From Bradyrhizobium sp. SZCCHNS1050 (GTDB lineage: Bacteria; Pseudomonadota; Alphaproteobacteria; Rhizobiales; Xanthobacteraceae), in the NCBI RefSeq assembly GCF_032484785.1, contig NZ_JAUETR010000001.1, positions 3,785,501-3,849,500 of the forward strand: 64,000 nucleotides of DNA. Reading direction: 5' to 3'. The position numbers were made by a program, and so were the translations under genes. Under the pieces are notes generated by a model. That model did no database searches, was not told the DNA's origin, and saw only the letters and a list, made by a program, of their open reading frames with translations. Each line of letters begins with the position of its first letter. Position 1 is the first letter of the stretch. This document shows, in pieces, positions 52,738 through 61,710 of this stretch.

Positions 52738-53880
52738 GTGAACCAGATGAGCTACGTTCCGGAGCAGCCGCCGCCGCTTCCGCCTCTCACCGCCACCTTC
52801 TCAGGTGCGCGTGGCGAGTTCTTCCGGCTGGTCAGCCGCGGGGCGGCCATCGAACTGATCACGCTGGGCTTCTACCGGTTCTGGCTCGCGACCGACATCC
52901 GCCGTCATCTCTGGGTCAACACGGCCGTCGACGGTGATGCCGCCGAATATACCGGCCGCGGCAAGGAGCTCCTGATTGGCTTCCTGTTCGCGATGGCGAT
53001 CCTGGTCCCGATCTACCTTGCCTACTTCCTCGTCGGCGTCGAGGCCGAGCGCTTCAAGGCCTTCGCCAGCGTGCCGCTGGTGATCGCCTTCTACGCCTTC
53101 GGCCAGTTCGCGATCTTCCGCGCGCGCCGCTACCGCCTGACGCGCACGGTCTGGCGCGGCATCCGATTCTGGATGACCGGCTCGGGCTGGGCCTATGCCG
53201 GGCGCGCCATGCTGTGGACCTTGTTGACGGTGGTCACGCTGGGGCTGGCCTGGCCGTGGCGCGCCGCCGCGCTCGAGCGCTACAAGATGCGGCATTCGCA
53301 CTATGGCGATCTCAGCGGCGACTTCGAGGGACGCGGCTGGGAGTTCTTCAAGCGCGCCTGGTATCTGTGGGTCATCGCGCCGTTTGCGCTGCTGCTGTTT
53401 CCGTTGTTTCCGTTCGTCTATGCGCAGTTCAAAGCGATCGAGTGGCGCTGGTGGCTGTCGGGCATCCGCTTCGGCGGCGTGCGTCTGGAATCGGACCTGC
53501 CCGGCAACGCGTTCTATGGTCTGTATTGGAAGGTGATCGGCTGGTGGTTTCTGCTGTCGGTCGCCTCCGGCGCCTATTTCAGTGGCGTCGCCGCGCTGAT
53601 GATCAAACTGCTGGGGCCGGGAAGCGACGGCCTGCCTCAGGTGCAGGCGCTGTCTGACAACATACCGATGCTGGTGCTGGTCGGATTGGGCTACGTCGCC
53701 TGGATCCTGGCGCTCAACGTCGTGATGCGGCTCTATCTGGTGCGCGACATGTGGGCGACCGTGCTGCAGTCGGTTCAAGTGCATGGCATCGAGGCCATGG
53801 CCAATGTCGCCGCCAAGGGCGATCTGGCCAGCGCGCTCGGCGAAGGATTTGCCGATGGACTCGACGTCGCCGGATTCTGA
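52738..53880 (+). CDS. YjgN family (DUF898) membrane protein
   Basis: 380 residues starting at GTG after CGGAGG (an ATG three codons on is the alternative). Repeated YjgN signatures: FSGARGEFFRLVSRGAAIELITLGFYRFWLATDIRR-like region, then GIRFWMTGSGWAYAGRAMLW and a third near FYGLYWKVIGWW, with about six helices. The function is not established. The next gene overlaps its 3' end by 26 bases; YjgN and M48 proteins are often encoded together. Confidence 0.88.
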   Translation: MNQMSYVPEQPPPLPPLTATFSGARGEFFRLVSRGAAIELITLGFYRFWLATDIRRHLWVNTAVDGDAAEYTGRGKELLIGFLFAMAILVPIYLAYFLVGVEAERFKAFASVPLVIAFYAFGQFAIFRARRYRLTRTVWRGIRFWMTGSGWAYAGRAMLWTLLTVVTLGLAWPWRAAALERYKMRHSHYGDLSGDFEGRGWEFFKRAWYLWVIAPFALLLFPLFPFVYAQFKAIEWRWWLSGIRFGGVRLESDLPGNAFYGLYWKVIGWWFLLSVASGAYFSGVAALMIKLLGPGSDGLPQVQALSDNIPMLVLVGLGYVAWILALNVVMRLYLVRDMWATVLQSVQVHGIEAMANVAAKGDLASALGEGFADGLDVAGF

Positions 53881-55000
53881 TTCCGGGCCGGCGGGCGCTG
53901 CTGCGCCGGCCGCCGCCACGCCGGTCGAGCCTGCCGCTCCGCTCGGCGGCCCTGCGGTCTATTTCGACGGCCTGTCCAACCGGCGGCAGGTGGTCACGAT
54001 CGGCTTTGCCAATCAGCTCGTGATGCGCAGCGCCGACAATTTCGTCTCCTGGCCCTATGCCGACATCCGCCGCGTCGATGGGCCGAGCGGCACGCTGCGC
54101 GTGAGCTGCCTGTCGGCGTCGCCGCTGGCGCGGCTGGAGATCCGCGACGCAGCGCTGTCGGCTGAGCTGATCGCGCGCTGCAGCCACATCGACCAGAATA
54201 GGATGACCCGCGGCGCCATCACGCGCATCGTCGGCTGGTCGCTGGCCGCCGCCGCCTCGATCGTCGCCGTCGTGCTGGTGGTGATTCCGTTCGCCTCCGA
54301 CCGGCTGACGCCCCTGGTGCCGCCGACCATGGAGCGGCATCTCGGCGAGGCCGCCGTGGTGCAGATCCAGACCGTGTTCGGCGACAAGCTCTGCAGCGAG
54401 GCGGCGGGGCAGGCCGCGTTCGCCAAGCTAGTCACGGCGCTGCGCCGCCCCGCCGGCCTCGACGACAGCATCGCGTCGCAGGTGCTGGACACGCCGATCC
54501 CCAACGCCTTCGCGCTGCCGGGCGGGCGATTCTTCCTGTTCAGGGGGCTGCTCGACAAGGCCAATGACCCCGACGAGGTCGCCGGCGTGCTGGCGCACGA
54601 GCTCGGCCACCTCAAGCATCGCGACAACCTGCGGCAGATGATCCACAATGGCGGCAGCTCGTTCCTGATCGGCCTGCTGTTCGGCGACGTCACCGGCGCG
54701 GGCGCGGCGATCTTCGCCTCGCGGGCCATGATCAACGCGTCCTATTCGCGCGAGGCGGAGGCGGCCGCGGACGGCTTCGCGATCGAGGTGATGCACAAGC
54801 TCGGACGGCCGACGCGCCCGATGGGCGAATTGCTGTTCCGCATCACCGGCAAGGAGGACGGCAAGCGCCCGTCGCTGTGGGCCAGCCATCCGCTCAGCGA
54901 GGACCGTCTCGCCCGCATGCGCGCCGAGGACCGGCCGCCGAGCGGCCCGCCGCTGCTCAGTGCGGAGGAGTGGCGGGCGCTGAAGGGGATTTGTCGCTAG
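53855..55000 (+). CDS. M48-family membrane metallopeptidase
   Basis: 381 residues. An N-terminal part of about 120 residues precedes one helix (IVGWSLAAAASIVAVVLVVIPF). The peptidase domain follows, with HELGH at 248-252 and third ligand Glu302 in SREAEAAAD. The zinc endopeptidase resembles the BepA/Oma1 group, probably with its catalytic domain in the periplasm and a role in envelope protein quality control. The ATG is inside the end of the YjgN gene, which implies coupling. Confidence 0.88.
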   Translation: MDSTSPDSDSGPAGAAAPAAATPVEPAAPLGGPAVYFDGLSNRRQVVTIGFANQLVMRSADNFVSWPYADIRRVDGPSGTLRVSCLSASPLARLEIRDAALSAELIARCSHIDQNRMTRGAITRIVGWSLAAAASIVAVVLVVIPFASDRLTPLVPPTMERHLGEAAVVQIQTVFGDKLCSEAAGQAAFAKLVTALRRPAGLDDSIASQVLDTPIPNAFALPGGRFFLFRGLLDKANDPDEVAGVLAHELGHLKHRDNLRQMIHNGGSSFLIGLLFGDVTGAGAAIFASRAMINASYSREAEAAADGFAIEVMHKLGRPTRPMGELLFRITGKEDGKRPSLWASHPLSEDRLARMRAEDRPPSGPPLLSAEEWRALKGICR

Positions 55001-55078
55001 GCATTGGGACGCGTTTGGCGTTGGGCGACGGCTGCGCTTGGCGTCGATTTGTGCCGACAGCGTTGCCATACATTCGGT

Positions 55079-55197
55079 GTCGTCCCTGCGAACGCAGGGA
55101 CCCATAACCACCGAACCTTGTTGTTGGAAGCGGGCGTCGCTCAGCTTGCCACTTGCAGAGGCCGCGGCGTATGGGTCCCTGCGTTCGCAGGGACGAC
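55079..55197. repeat. Extragenic inverted repeat 'gtcgtccctgcgaacgcaggg'
   Basis: Arms GTCGTCCCTGCGAACGCAGG and its reverse complement at 55170-55197 are nearly perfect over 27 bases, each arm itself palindromic (CCCTGCGAACGCAGGG). The loop is about 60 bases. It lies between convergent genes and could terminate both. Confidence 0.85.
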
Positions 55198-55266
55198 AGC
55201 GGAGGCTGAGGCGGCGTCCGGGCTCTCAATGAGGCGATCACAAGCGCGTTCGGATCAACCGACCGC

Positions 55267-56109
55267 TCACTCCGCCAGATTGTTGGTCTTCCTCACCCAG
55301 GCCCGCACATCGGCCAGCACGTCCGGCAGCACCGCCTTGACGTCGGCGAGCGTCATGCCGGCCTTGACGCGCGGGTCGTACAGCAGGTTGAGGATGTACT
55401 GGTCGTAGACGTCGAAATAGCCCATCGAGACGTTGTCGTTGAACATCGTCCAGGGCACGCTCGAAGTGTCGTTGATCGGCCCGAGCGACTGCAGCAGCTC
55501 CTCATAGGCGCAATCGAGGAAGACGAAATCGCCGTTGTCGACGGTCAGGATGACGTCGGAGCGCTCGATCTCGAACGCCTCGTTCTTGCGGAAGCCGGAC
55601 AGGCATTGCGGATCCAGCGAGGTCTTGATCTCGCGCGCGCGCTCGCTGCCATAGGCCTGGCTGATGGTGTGGTAGAGGTCGCGGTCGCGCACCAGCTTGA
55701 CGCGGACATTGGCATCGCCGTCGGTCTCGGTCATCGCAATGTCGAGGTTGCGGATGCGGGCGGCGATATCTTTGACGACCTTGGCGAGCTGCGCCTTGCG
55801 GTCGGCGCGGCGGCCGTCGGCAAACACCCGCACCGGCGCGCTGTATTTCCGGATGCGGTCAACCCGGCCCGCCAGGTGATACTCGGCGCCGAAGGCGGTC
55901 TTGAAGAAGCCGTCGGTGATCTCGGCGTCGGTGAAGCTCTTCTTCTCGATGCGCTGGCGGGCGGCGATCGCCGGAATTTCGGCGGCCGACGCCGGCAGCG
56001 GGACCACCACGGTCACGAGCGCAGCCAGCGCGGCAGCCACCGCGCTCCGCAGGGGACGCCCGGAGCACCGGTGCTGCCGGCGAGGATGCGCGCTGTGACA
56101 TTGCCTCAT
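55267..56109 (-). CDS. Exported DUF2927-like protein
   Basis: 280 residues with a signal peptide (hydrophobic VAAALAALVTVVVPLPASA after a long basic N-terminus). The mature part has ITDGFFKTAFGAEYHLAGRVDRIRKY, then CLSGFRKNEAFEIERSDVIL and FVFLDCAYEELLQSLGPINDT, and appears to match the DUF2927 family. No catalytic motif is known. It may form a unit with the L,D-transpeptidase gene 21 bases upstream. Confidence 0.7.
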   Translation of the reverse strand: MRQCHSAHPRRQHRCSGRPLRSAVAAALAALVTVVVPLPASAAEIPAIAARQRIEKKSFTDAEITDGFFKTAFGAEYHLAGRVDRIRKYSAPVRVFADGRRADRKAQLAKVVKDIAARIRNLDIAMTETDGDANVRVKLVRDRDLYHTISQAYGSERAREIKTSLDPQCLSGFRKNEAFEIERSDVILTVDNGDFVFLDCAYEELLQSLGPINDTSSVPWTMFNDNVSMGYFDVYDQYILNLLYDPRVKAGMTLADVKAVLPDVLADVRAWVRKTNNLAE

Positions 56110-56130
56110 CGTCGTGGTCGCGTGCGGCTC

Positions 56131-56703
56131 TCAGTTCTTGACGATCACGGTGGTGCCGACCGAGACGCGGTCGTAGAGGTCGGCGACGTCGTCATTGGTC
56201 ATGCGGAAGCAGCCCGACGATACCGCCTGGCCGATCGTCTCGGGCTCGTTCGAGCCGTGGATGCGGTACAGCGTGGAGCCGAGATACATCGCGCGGGCGC
56301 CGAGCGGGTTCTCGATGCCGCCGGCCATGTGGCGCGGCAGGTCGGGCCGGCGCCGCAGCATCTGCGACGGCGGGGTCCAGGCCGGCCATTCCTTCTTCGC
56401 GGTGATGCGGTGCACGCCGCTCCAGCGGAACCCGTCACGGCCGACGCCGATGCCGTAGCGCAACGCCTGGCCGCCGGGCAGGACCAGATAGAGCCGGCGC
56501 TCGCTGGTGTTCACGATGATGGTGCCCGGCGCATACTGGCTCTGGAACATCACGGTCTGGCGCGGAATCGGGCTCACGCCGCTCTGGTAGAAGTTCGGCC
56601 CGCCGCCGAAGAGGTCCCTGGTGTCGAACATTTCCGCCCGCGCCATCCCGGCGCTTGCCACCGAGGCGACCACAGCAATTCCCAAAGCCAAACAGCGCTT
56701 CAT
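56131..56703 (-). CDS. L,D-transpeptidase (YkuD domain)
   Basis: 190 residues with a signal peptide ending ARA. The YkuD domain has IIVNTSERRLYLVL and the catalytic stretch HGSNEPETIGQAVSSGCFRM, with His149 and nucleophile Cys165. It would cross-link peptidoglycan (3-3) or attach proteins to it in the periplasm. ATG at 56703 is preferred; another ATG lies two codons upstream. AGGGGATGG precedes it. Confidence 0.9.
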   Translation of the reverse strand: MKRCLALGIAVVASVASAGMARAEMFDTRDLFGGGPNFYQSGVSPIPRQTVMFQSQYAPGTIIVNTSERRLYLVLPGGQALRYGIGVGRDGFRWSGVHRITAKKEWPAWTPPSQMLRRRPDLPRHMAGGIENPLGARAMYLGSTLYRIHGSNEPETIGQAVSSGCFRMTNDDVADLYDRVSVGTTVIVKN

Positions 56704-56981
56704 TTCCATCCCCTGGCAAACATCAAATTCCGTTCGCAGACAGGCCACAAACGGTTGCACTTCGCAACCCACGGCGGCGTGAGGCCGGTATGTGGCGACG
56801 GTCCGTGACCCAATTCCCACGGAAAATCGCGCGCGTCTTGGACCAACATCCTGTTAGCCAAGCCCGCGCATGAGCACCGCGGCGATGGCAGCAATGCGGC
56901 CAGCCCCTTTGACGCCGCGGGCGAACAATGATTGATCTGCCCAGCATTGCAAATGGCGCGCGGAATCAGCAGGAGAATAGG

Positions 56982-58529
56982 ATGAACGGTGCGGAAAGCC
57001 TGGTGCGGACCCTGGTCGCGGGGGGCGTTGACGTCTGCTTTACCAATCCGGGCACCTCCGAGATGCACTTCGTCGCCGCGCTCGACCGTGTCGAGGGCAT
57101 GCGCTGCGTGCTCGGCCTGTTCGAAGGCGTGGTGACCGGCGCCGCCGATGGCTATTTCCGCATGAAGGGCACGCCGGCCTCGACGCTTCTCCATCTCGGC
57201 CCCGGCCTCGCCAACGGCCTTGCCAATTTGCACAACGCCAAGAAGGCCCGCTCGGGCATCGTCAACATCGTCGGCCAGCACGCCACCTACCACATCGGCT
57301 TCAACGCGCCGCTGACCTCGGACATTGAGGGCCTGGCGCGGCCGATGTCGGACTGGGTGCGGACCTCGCCGAGCGCCAAGGCCGTGGCCGCCGACGGCGC
57401 CGCCGCGATCGCCGCCGCCAAGAGCGCGCCGCCCCAGATCGCGACCCTGATCCTGCCCGCCGACACCGCCTGGAACGAGGCCGACGGCATCGCCCAGGTT
57501 CCCGCCGAGACGCAGCGCCCGAGCTATTCGGCTGAGGCGGTCGAGAAGGCGGCGAAGATCCTGCATGCCCACGGCCCCGAGACCCTGGTGCTGATGACGG
57601 CGGGCGCGCTGACCGAGCAGGCGCTGACCTTCGCCCAGCAGATTGCCGGCAAGACCGGCTGCCGCGTGATGGGGCAGACCTATCACCCGCGCATGGCGCG
57701 CGGCGCCGGCCGCTTCTCGATCGACCGCATCCCTTACGTGATCGAGCAGGCGCTGCCGATCCTGAAGAACTACAAGCATATCGTGCTGGTCGAGGCCAAC
57801 GACCCCGTCGCCTTCTTCGCCTATCCGAACAAGCCGAGCATGCTCAAGGCCGAGGGCACCGAGGTGCACCGCATGACCGCCTGGGGCGAGAACTCGGCCG
57901 CGGCGCTCGAGGCGCTGGCCGGCCATCTCGGCGCCAAGCCGGCCGACGTGAAGCCGCAGCCGCTCGCCGAGCTGATCAAGCCCACCGGCGCGCTGAACCA
58001 CACCACCATCGCCCAGGCGATCGCCTATGCGATCCCGGAGAACGCGATCGTCGTCGACGAGTCCATCACCACGGGCCGCGGCTTCTTCCCGCCGACGGCG
58101 GCCGCCAAGCCGCATGACTGGCTGCAGAACATGGGCGGCTCGATCGGCTTCTCGACCCCGGTCGCGACTGGCGCGGCGGTGGCCTGCCCGGATCGCAAGG
58201 TGATGTGCCTCGTGGGCGACGGCAGCGCGATGTACACGATCCAGTCGCTGTGGACCCAGGCGCGCGAGAACCTCAACGTCGTCACGGTGGTGTTCGCCAA
58301 CAGGATCTACCAGATCCTGCGCGGCGAGTTCGACGGCGTCGGCGCCGGCGAGCCGGGCCAGCGCGCCCAGGACATGCTCAAGATCGACCGTCCGACGCTC
58401 GACTTCGTCGCCATGGCGAAGGGCATGGGCGTCCCCGGCCGCGCCGTCACCTCGGCCGACGAGTTCAATGCCGCGCTGGCCGAGGCGAACGCCGAATATG
58501 GTCCGCGCCTGATCGAAGTGCAGATGTAG
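56982..58529 (+). CDS. ThDP-dependent enzyme, acetolactate-synthase-like large subunit
   Basis: 515 residues of the ThDP decarboxylase/synthase family. Glu48 (LGLFEGVVTGAADGY) would activate ThDP; GDG is at 412-414 with N-R-I-Y replacing the usual N-N further on. The central FAD/rhodanese-like domain is poorly conserved relative to IlvB. No small regulatory subunit is adjacent, so it is probably not the biosynthetic synthase. ATG after AGGAG is used. Substrate unknown. Confidence 0.82.
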   Translation: MNGAESLVRTLVAGGVDVCFTNPGTSEMHFVAALDRVEGMRCVLGLFEGVVTGAADGYFRMKGTPASTLLHLGPGLANGLANLHNAKKARSGIVNIVGQHATYHIGFNAPLTSDIEGLARPMSDWVRTSPSAKAVAADGAAAIAAAKSAPPQIATLILPADTAWNEADGIAQVPAETQRPSYSAEAVEKAAKILHAHGPETLVLMTAGALTEQALTFAQQIAGKTGCRVMGQTYHPRMARGAGRFSIDRIPYVIEQALPILKNYKHIVLVEANDPVAFFAYPNKPSMLKAEGTEVHRMTAWGENSAAALEALAGHLGAKPADVKPQPLAELIKPTGALNHTTIAQAIAYAIPENAIVVDESITTGRGFFPPTAAAKPHDWLQNMGGSIGFSTPVATGAAVACPDRKVMCLVGDGSAMYTIQSLWTQARENLNVVTVVFANRIYQILRGEFDGVGAGEPGQRAQDMLKIDRPTLDFVAMAKGMGVPGRAVTSADEFNAALAEANAEYGPRLIEVQM

Positions 58530-58546
58530 GTTCCTCCGCCCGCAAC

Positions 58547-58571
58547 CCGGCGGCCGTAAATCGGCCGCCGG
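58547..58571 (+). terminator. Strong hairpin after the ThDP gene
   Basis: A perfect 10-bp stem CCGGCGGCCG / CGGCCGCCGG with loop TAAAT starts 17 bases after the stop. Only a short T-pair follows, so Rho-independence is uncertain. Confidence 0.6.
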
Positions 58572-58667
58572 TTGATGGCAGCGTCATCGCCGCATTTATG
58601 TGGTTGGCGACTCAGCACGATCGCGTGTTGATGGTGACGTCTCCACCGTTTGTTTTGTTTGGGCGGC

Positions 58668-59183
58668 ATGCACAGCGAATTGAACCGGCTGATCTCCGCG
58701 TTGCAGGAGTTCTATGCGCGCGAGCGCTTCATCCTCGACCGTGATCTCGGCGAGCGCGCCTTGACGCATCGGCTGGCGGTGCATCTCGAACGCAACTTCC
58801 TGGGGTGGGACGTCGATTGCGATTACAACCGGCTCGGCGACCGCGCCATGCTGCTGCCGCGTGGCACCATCGTCTCGACCGACGACGAGCTGGGAAAATC
58901 GGTCTACCCGGACATCGTCGTCCACAAGCGCGCCGTGCCCGACAATCTGCTGGCGATCGAGGTCCGCAAGGCCGGCAACCACCAGCCGCTGGCGCATGAC
59001 CGCCACAAGCTGATGGCGCTGACCGATCCGCATCTGTGGTTCGCCTATTGGATCGGCGTGCTGGTGATTCTCGACCGCCGCAGCGTGATCACGCCGGAGG
59101 TCTATGTCGGCGCCCGGATCGATCCGGTCTTGTCGGCCTGGTTCGCGGGGCGATTGCAGCAGATGGGACTCGCCGCCGGCTGA
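58668..59183 (+). CDS. Small PD-(D/E)XK-like protein, unknown function
   Basis: 171 residues, no named family. PDIVVHKR ... LLAIEVRKAG ... HDRHKLMALTD follows the spacing of the PD-(D/E)XK nuclease fold (Asp, then E-x-K read as EVR/K). The N-terminus (RALTHRLAVHLERNF) is a helix typical of such domains. ATG at 58668 is favoured over the upstream in-frame start. It could be a nuclease or a degenerate relative; no toxin, methylase or helicase is adjacent. Confidence 0.65.
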   Translation: MHSELNRLISALQEFYARERFILDRDLGERALTHRLAVHLERNFLGWDVDCDYNRLGDRAMLLPRGTIVSTDDELGKSVYPDIVVHKRAVPDNLLAIEVRKAGNHQPLAHDRHKLMALTDPHLWFAYWIGVLVILDRRSVITPEVYVGARIDPVLSAWFAGRLQQMGLAAG

Positions 59184-59232
59184 GACATCTCGCAGAAGAG
59201 GTGCGCGATCGCCGGTCGACGCGAATGAACAA

Positions 59233-59257
59233 GGGCCGCCCCTGAGAGGAGCGGCCC
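59233..59257 (-). terminator. Hairpin between convergent genes
   Basis: GGGCCGC / GCGGCCC with a partly paired 11-base interior. On the minus strand the following bases are TTGTTCATT, so it probably ends the small Lys-rich gene. Confidence 0.6.
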
Positions 59258-59302
59258 GATCTCGTCGCGCATGTGGAGCCTGCGGACAGGCGCTCCCACG
59301 CC

Positions 59303-59503
59303 TTACTTCGACATGGCGTCGCCGGACGACTTCTTCGCCGACTTCTTCTTCGTCTTGCTCATCTTCATGTCGTCGCCCCCGCCCATGGCGTCGCCGCTCT
59401 TGGCCGACTGGCCGGTGGTCGTCATCGGCTTCTCGGTGGACTGGGCAAGAGCGGCCGACGAGACGAACGCGAGGGCGGCGGTAGCGATGATCAGTTTACG
59501 CAT
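59303..59503 (-). CDS. Small exported Lys/Met-rich protein
   Basis: 66 residues with a clear signal peptide (MRKLIIATAALAFVSSAALA). The 46-residue mature part is Gly/Asp/Lys-rich (GGGDDMKMSKTKKKSAKK). It resembles small 'MXKDX repeat' type proteins of rhizobia. The ATG follows GGAGG at proper distance; the open frame extends further upstream but without family-like content. Function unknown. Confidence 0.75.
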   Translation of the reverse strand: MRKLIIATAALAFVSSAALAQSTEKPMTTTGQSAKSGDAMGGGDDMKMSKTKKKSAKKSSGDAMSK

Positions 59504-60124
59504 GCGGAAAACCTCCGTGGGTTGGAAACGCGCCGGACCATAGGCGAATTCGACCAGCGGCGTTCTGACGCAGGAATCAGGAAAACGTGAGAGTTCCGCC
59601 CCGCAAAAGCCGACTTGCACCGGCGGCACGGGCAGCGGCGAGGGCATTCTGTGACGATTGTGCCGGACGCAGGGAGCCCATGCGCGGGTGAGCGAGGCCA
59701 ATTTGGCCCAGTGCATCGACGCAGCAGCCTCCAACTGCGGCTGCGAGCTTCGGGCTCTCATCGCGATGCGGTGGGCTCGCGGCGTCATGGGAATGAATGT
59801 CATGCCAATCGGCCTCAGCGCGGTGCCGAGATCCTGGCGGAGGTCGCTCGAGCCCACGACCAGGACCTCGGCATTCTCGCCAAGCTCGGGCGCTGCCTGG
59901 AAGCTGCGCGCGACATCGATGATCTCATCGACGCCGCTACGGAGAGCCAGGAGGGCCGCTGTCAGAGCCGGATCTCTGCGCGGGCGGCGGGACTGTCGGA
60001 GCGCGAGGCGATCGATCGGCGGCGGTTCGATCTGCCGATGAGAGGCTAGTCCGGCCGCCATTCACGGACGAATTCGCCCATGAATCCTCTGTGGCGCCGC
60101 ATCGGCTTAGGTCGCGCTTTCGCC
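59504..60124. other. Region without a confident gene
   Basis: 620 bases. Overlapping frames exist on both strands (about 140 codons each), but none has a signal, domain or ribosome site that I trust. A minus-strand stretch reads LRSGVDEIIDVARSFQAAPELG, which could be a diverged or decayed gene. Otherwise it is the leader of the small Lys-rich gene. Confidence 0.35.
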
Positions 60125-61207
60125 TCAAGTCATCAGTTGGTGCAGTCCCAGCCAACCCGTATAGGTCCCGACCAGTACGATCAGAGCAGCCGAGAGATAG
60201 GGCGCCTGGTGCGCGAGGCGGCTGAAGCCGGACCAGTGGCGCTCGACATGCCGAAGGCTGAGTGCGGCCAGAACGCCGACGGACACCATGGTGATGGCCA
60301 GGCCGATGCCGAAGCAGAGCACCAGGATGAAGCCCAGGCTGAACTGCTTCAGTTGAAGGCACAACAGCAGGACCGTGATGGCGGCGGGGCAAGGGATCAG
60401 ACCGCCGCTCAGTCCGAAGAGGACGATCTGTGCGGTCGTGACCGTACGGCCGGCGAAGCGCCGTCGAATGTCGTCGGCGTGGGCGCGCGCATGGGCATCG
60501 TCCTCGTCGCCGAGGTCCATGTGATCGTGGGTGTGCTCCTCGAACAGGATCTCGACGGAGGCGCCAGCAAGCGTGATGCGTGCCTTGAACGCGTGCGGCT
60601 CGGGGATCTCCTCGATGCTCTCCAAGGCGTCGCCGCTGGCCCGGAAACTGAACTGCTGCTCGTGGCCGTCTCCACGAACGGTCGTGACGTGGAGCGTATC
60701 GGCGGGTGGGAGTGCGCCGGTCTCGTTCCGGATCCGCCAACGCGGCGGCACGCCATCTTCGAAGATCTCCACCGACAGCGCGTGGCCGGCAAGCGCGACC
60801 GATCGCAGCGCGTCGTGATGGTGATGATGGTCATGGTCATGGTCATGGTCATGGTGTCCACTCTGGTCCCGCCAGGTGCGCCAGACCATCCAGGCCGCGA
60901 TGCCGATGATGACGACGGCCGAGATCAGTTGCAGAAGGGCTTCGCTGCGCTCGCCCGAAAGCTCCTGACCGAAGTGAAGACCGGCGAGTGCGATCACCCA
61001 TACGATCGCGGTGTGGGAGATGGTCGCCGAGAGGCCGAGCAGCACGGCCTGCAGGACGGTGCCGCGGATTGCGACGATGAAGGCGGCCATCATGGTCTTG
61101 GAATGACCGGGCTCCAGGCCATGCAGCGCACCCAGGGCAATCGCGCTGGGTACGAACAGCCACGCATGCGCGCTGCCTTGCTGGAGCAGTTGCGACAGAT
61201 CGGTCAT
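60125..61207 (-). CDS. rcnA: Nickel/cobalt efflux protein RcnA
   Basis: 360 residues of the NicO family. The first helix has HGLEPGHSKTM (metal-selective HxxxPGHSK). A cytoplasmic or periplasmic loop follows helix 3 with a dense His/Asp run (118-131, HHDHDHDHDHHHHHD). A second His/Asp patch (EEHTHDHMDLGDEDDAHARAHADD) precedes the C-terminal helices, where GGLIPCPAAITVLL is typical. It exports Ni2+/Co2+. It lies 7 bases after the RcnR gene on the same strand. Confidence 0.92.
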   Translation of the reverse strand: MTDLSQLLQQGSAHAWLFVPSAIALGALHGLEPGHSKTMMAAFIVAIRGTVLQAVLLGLSATISHTAIVWVIALAGLHFGQELSGERSEALLQLISAVVIIGIAAWMVWRTWRDQSGHHDHDHDHDHHHHHDALRSVALAGHALSVEIFEDGVPPRWRIRNETGALPPADTLHVTTVRGDGHEQQFSFRASGDALESIEEIPEPHAFKARITLAGASVEILFEEHTHDHMDLGDEDDAHARAHADDIRRRFAGRTVTTAQIVLFGLSGGLIPCPAAITVLLLCLQLKQFSLGFILVLCFGIGLAITMVSVGVLAALSLRHVERHWSGFSRLAHQAPYLSAALIVLVGTYTGWLGLHQLMT

Positions 61208-61214
61208 GCCAGTC

Positions 61215-61493
61215 TCACTTCAGATAGGTCCGGACCACTTCGATCAGGTCGGCGGCGCCCTTGGCCTTGTCGGGATCGCTTTCGTGGGCGGGGTCCACGA
61301 CATGGTGCCGGATGTGATCTTCCAGCAGCTCGGTGGTCAGGCCTCCGATTGCGCCCCTGACCGACGCGACGAGCATGAGCACGTCGGCGCAGCCCAGCTC
61401 CGCTTCGAGCGCGCGCTCCACCGCATCGATCTGGCCCTTGATGCGCCGGACCCGCGCGAGGAGCTTGGACTTGTGTTTGATGGTGTGCGACAT
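61215..61493 (-). CDS. rcnR: Ni/Co-responsive repressor RcnR (CsoR/RcnR family)
   Basis: 92 residues with the RcnR metal ligands in place: His3 (MSHTI), Cys35, His60 and His64. This separates it from CsoR (Cu) and FrmR (formaldehyde). Without metal it binds DNA and represses rcnA; with Ni or Co it releases. It is first of the operon, with an operator-like site just before its start. Confidence 0.92.
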   Translation of the reverse strand: MSHTIKHKSKLLARVRRIKGQIDAVERALEAELGCADVLMLVASVRGAIGGLTTELLEDHIRHHVVDPAHESDPDKAKGAADLIEVVRTYLK

Positions 61494-61501
61494 CGCTATA
61501 A

Positions 61502-61520
61502 TATAGGGGGGTACCCTATA
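61502..61520. promoter_or_regulatory. Candidate RcnR operator
   Basis: TATAGGG / CCCTATA around GGGTA, containing a run of six G (61506-61511). It resembles the TACT-G6-N-AGTA class of RcnR sites, with AT-rich ends. It sits 8 bases before the RcnR start and overlaps a likely -10. Confidence 0.65.
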
Positions 61521-61710
61521 TAGGTCAACTTCGCATGTCGACCACAGACGTCGAATGCGACGCTCGCGGCGTATCCGCTTGCCGATCGGCCCCCGGCAGC
61601 CCCGTCGTACCGGTCAATGCACGAAACCGACGAGCGCCGCGGATCCCCCGTTCGGATTGACGACTGCCAGGCGGAGGCGGAGTCGACGGCTTCATGGAGC
61701 AGGTCCTCTC

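Noticed and set aside
56982..58529. Biosynthetic acetolactate synthase (IlvB)
   Set aside because: No IlvH-like small subunit gene and the central domain and cofactor motif differ; kept as a general ThDP enzyme.
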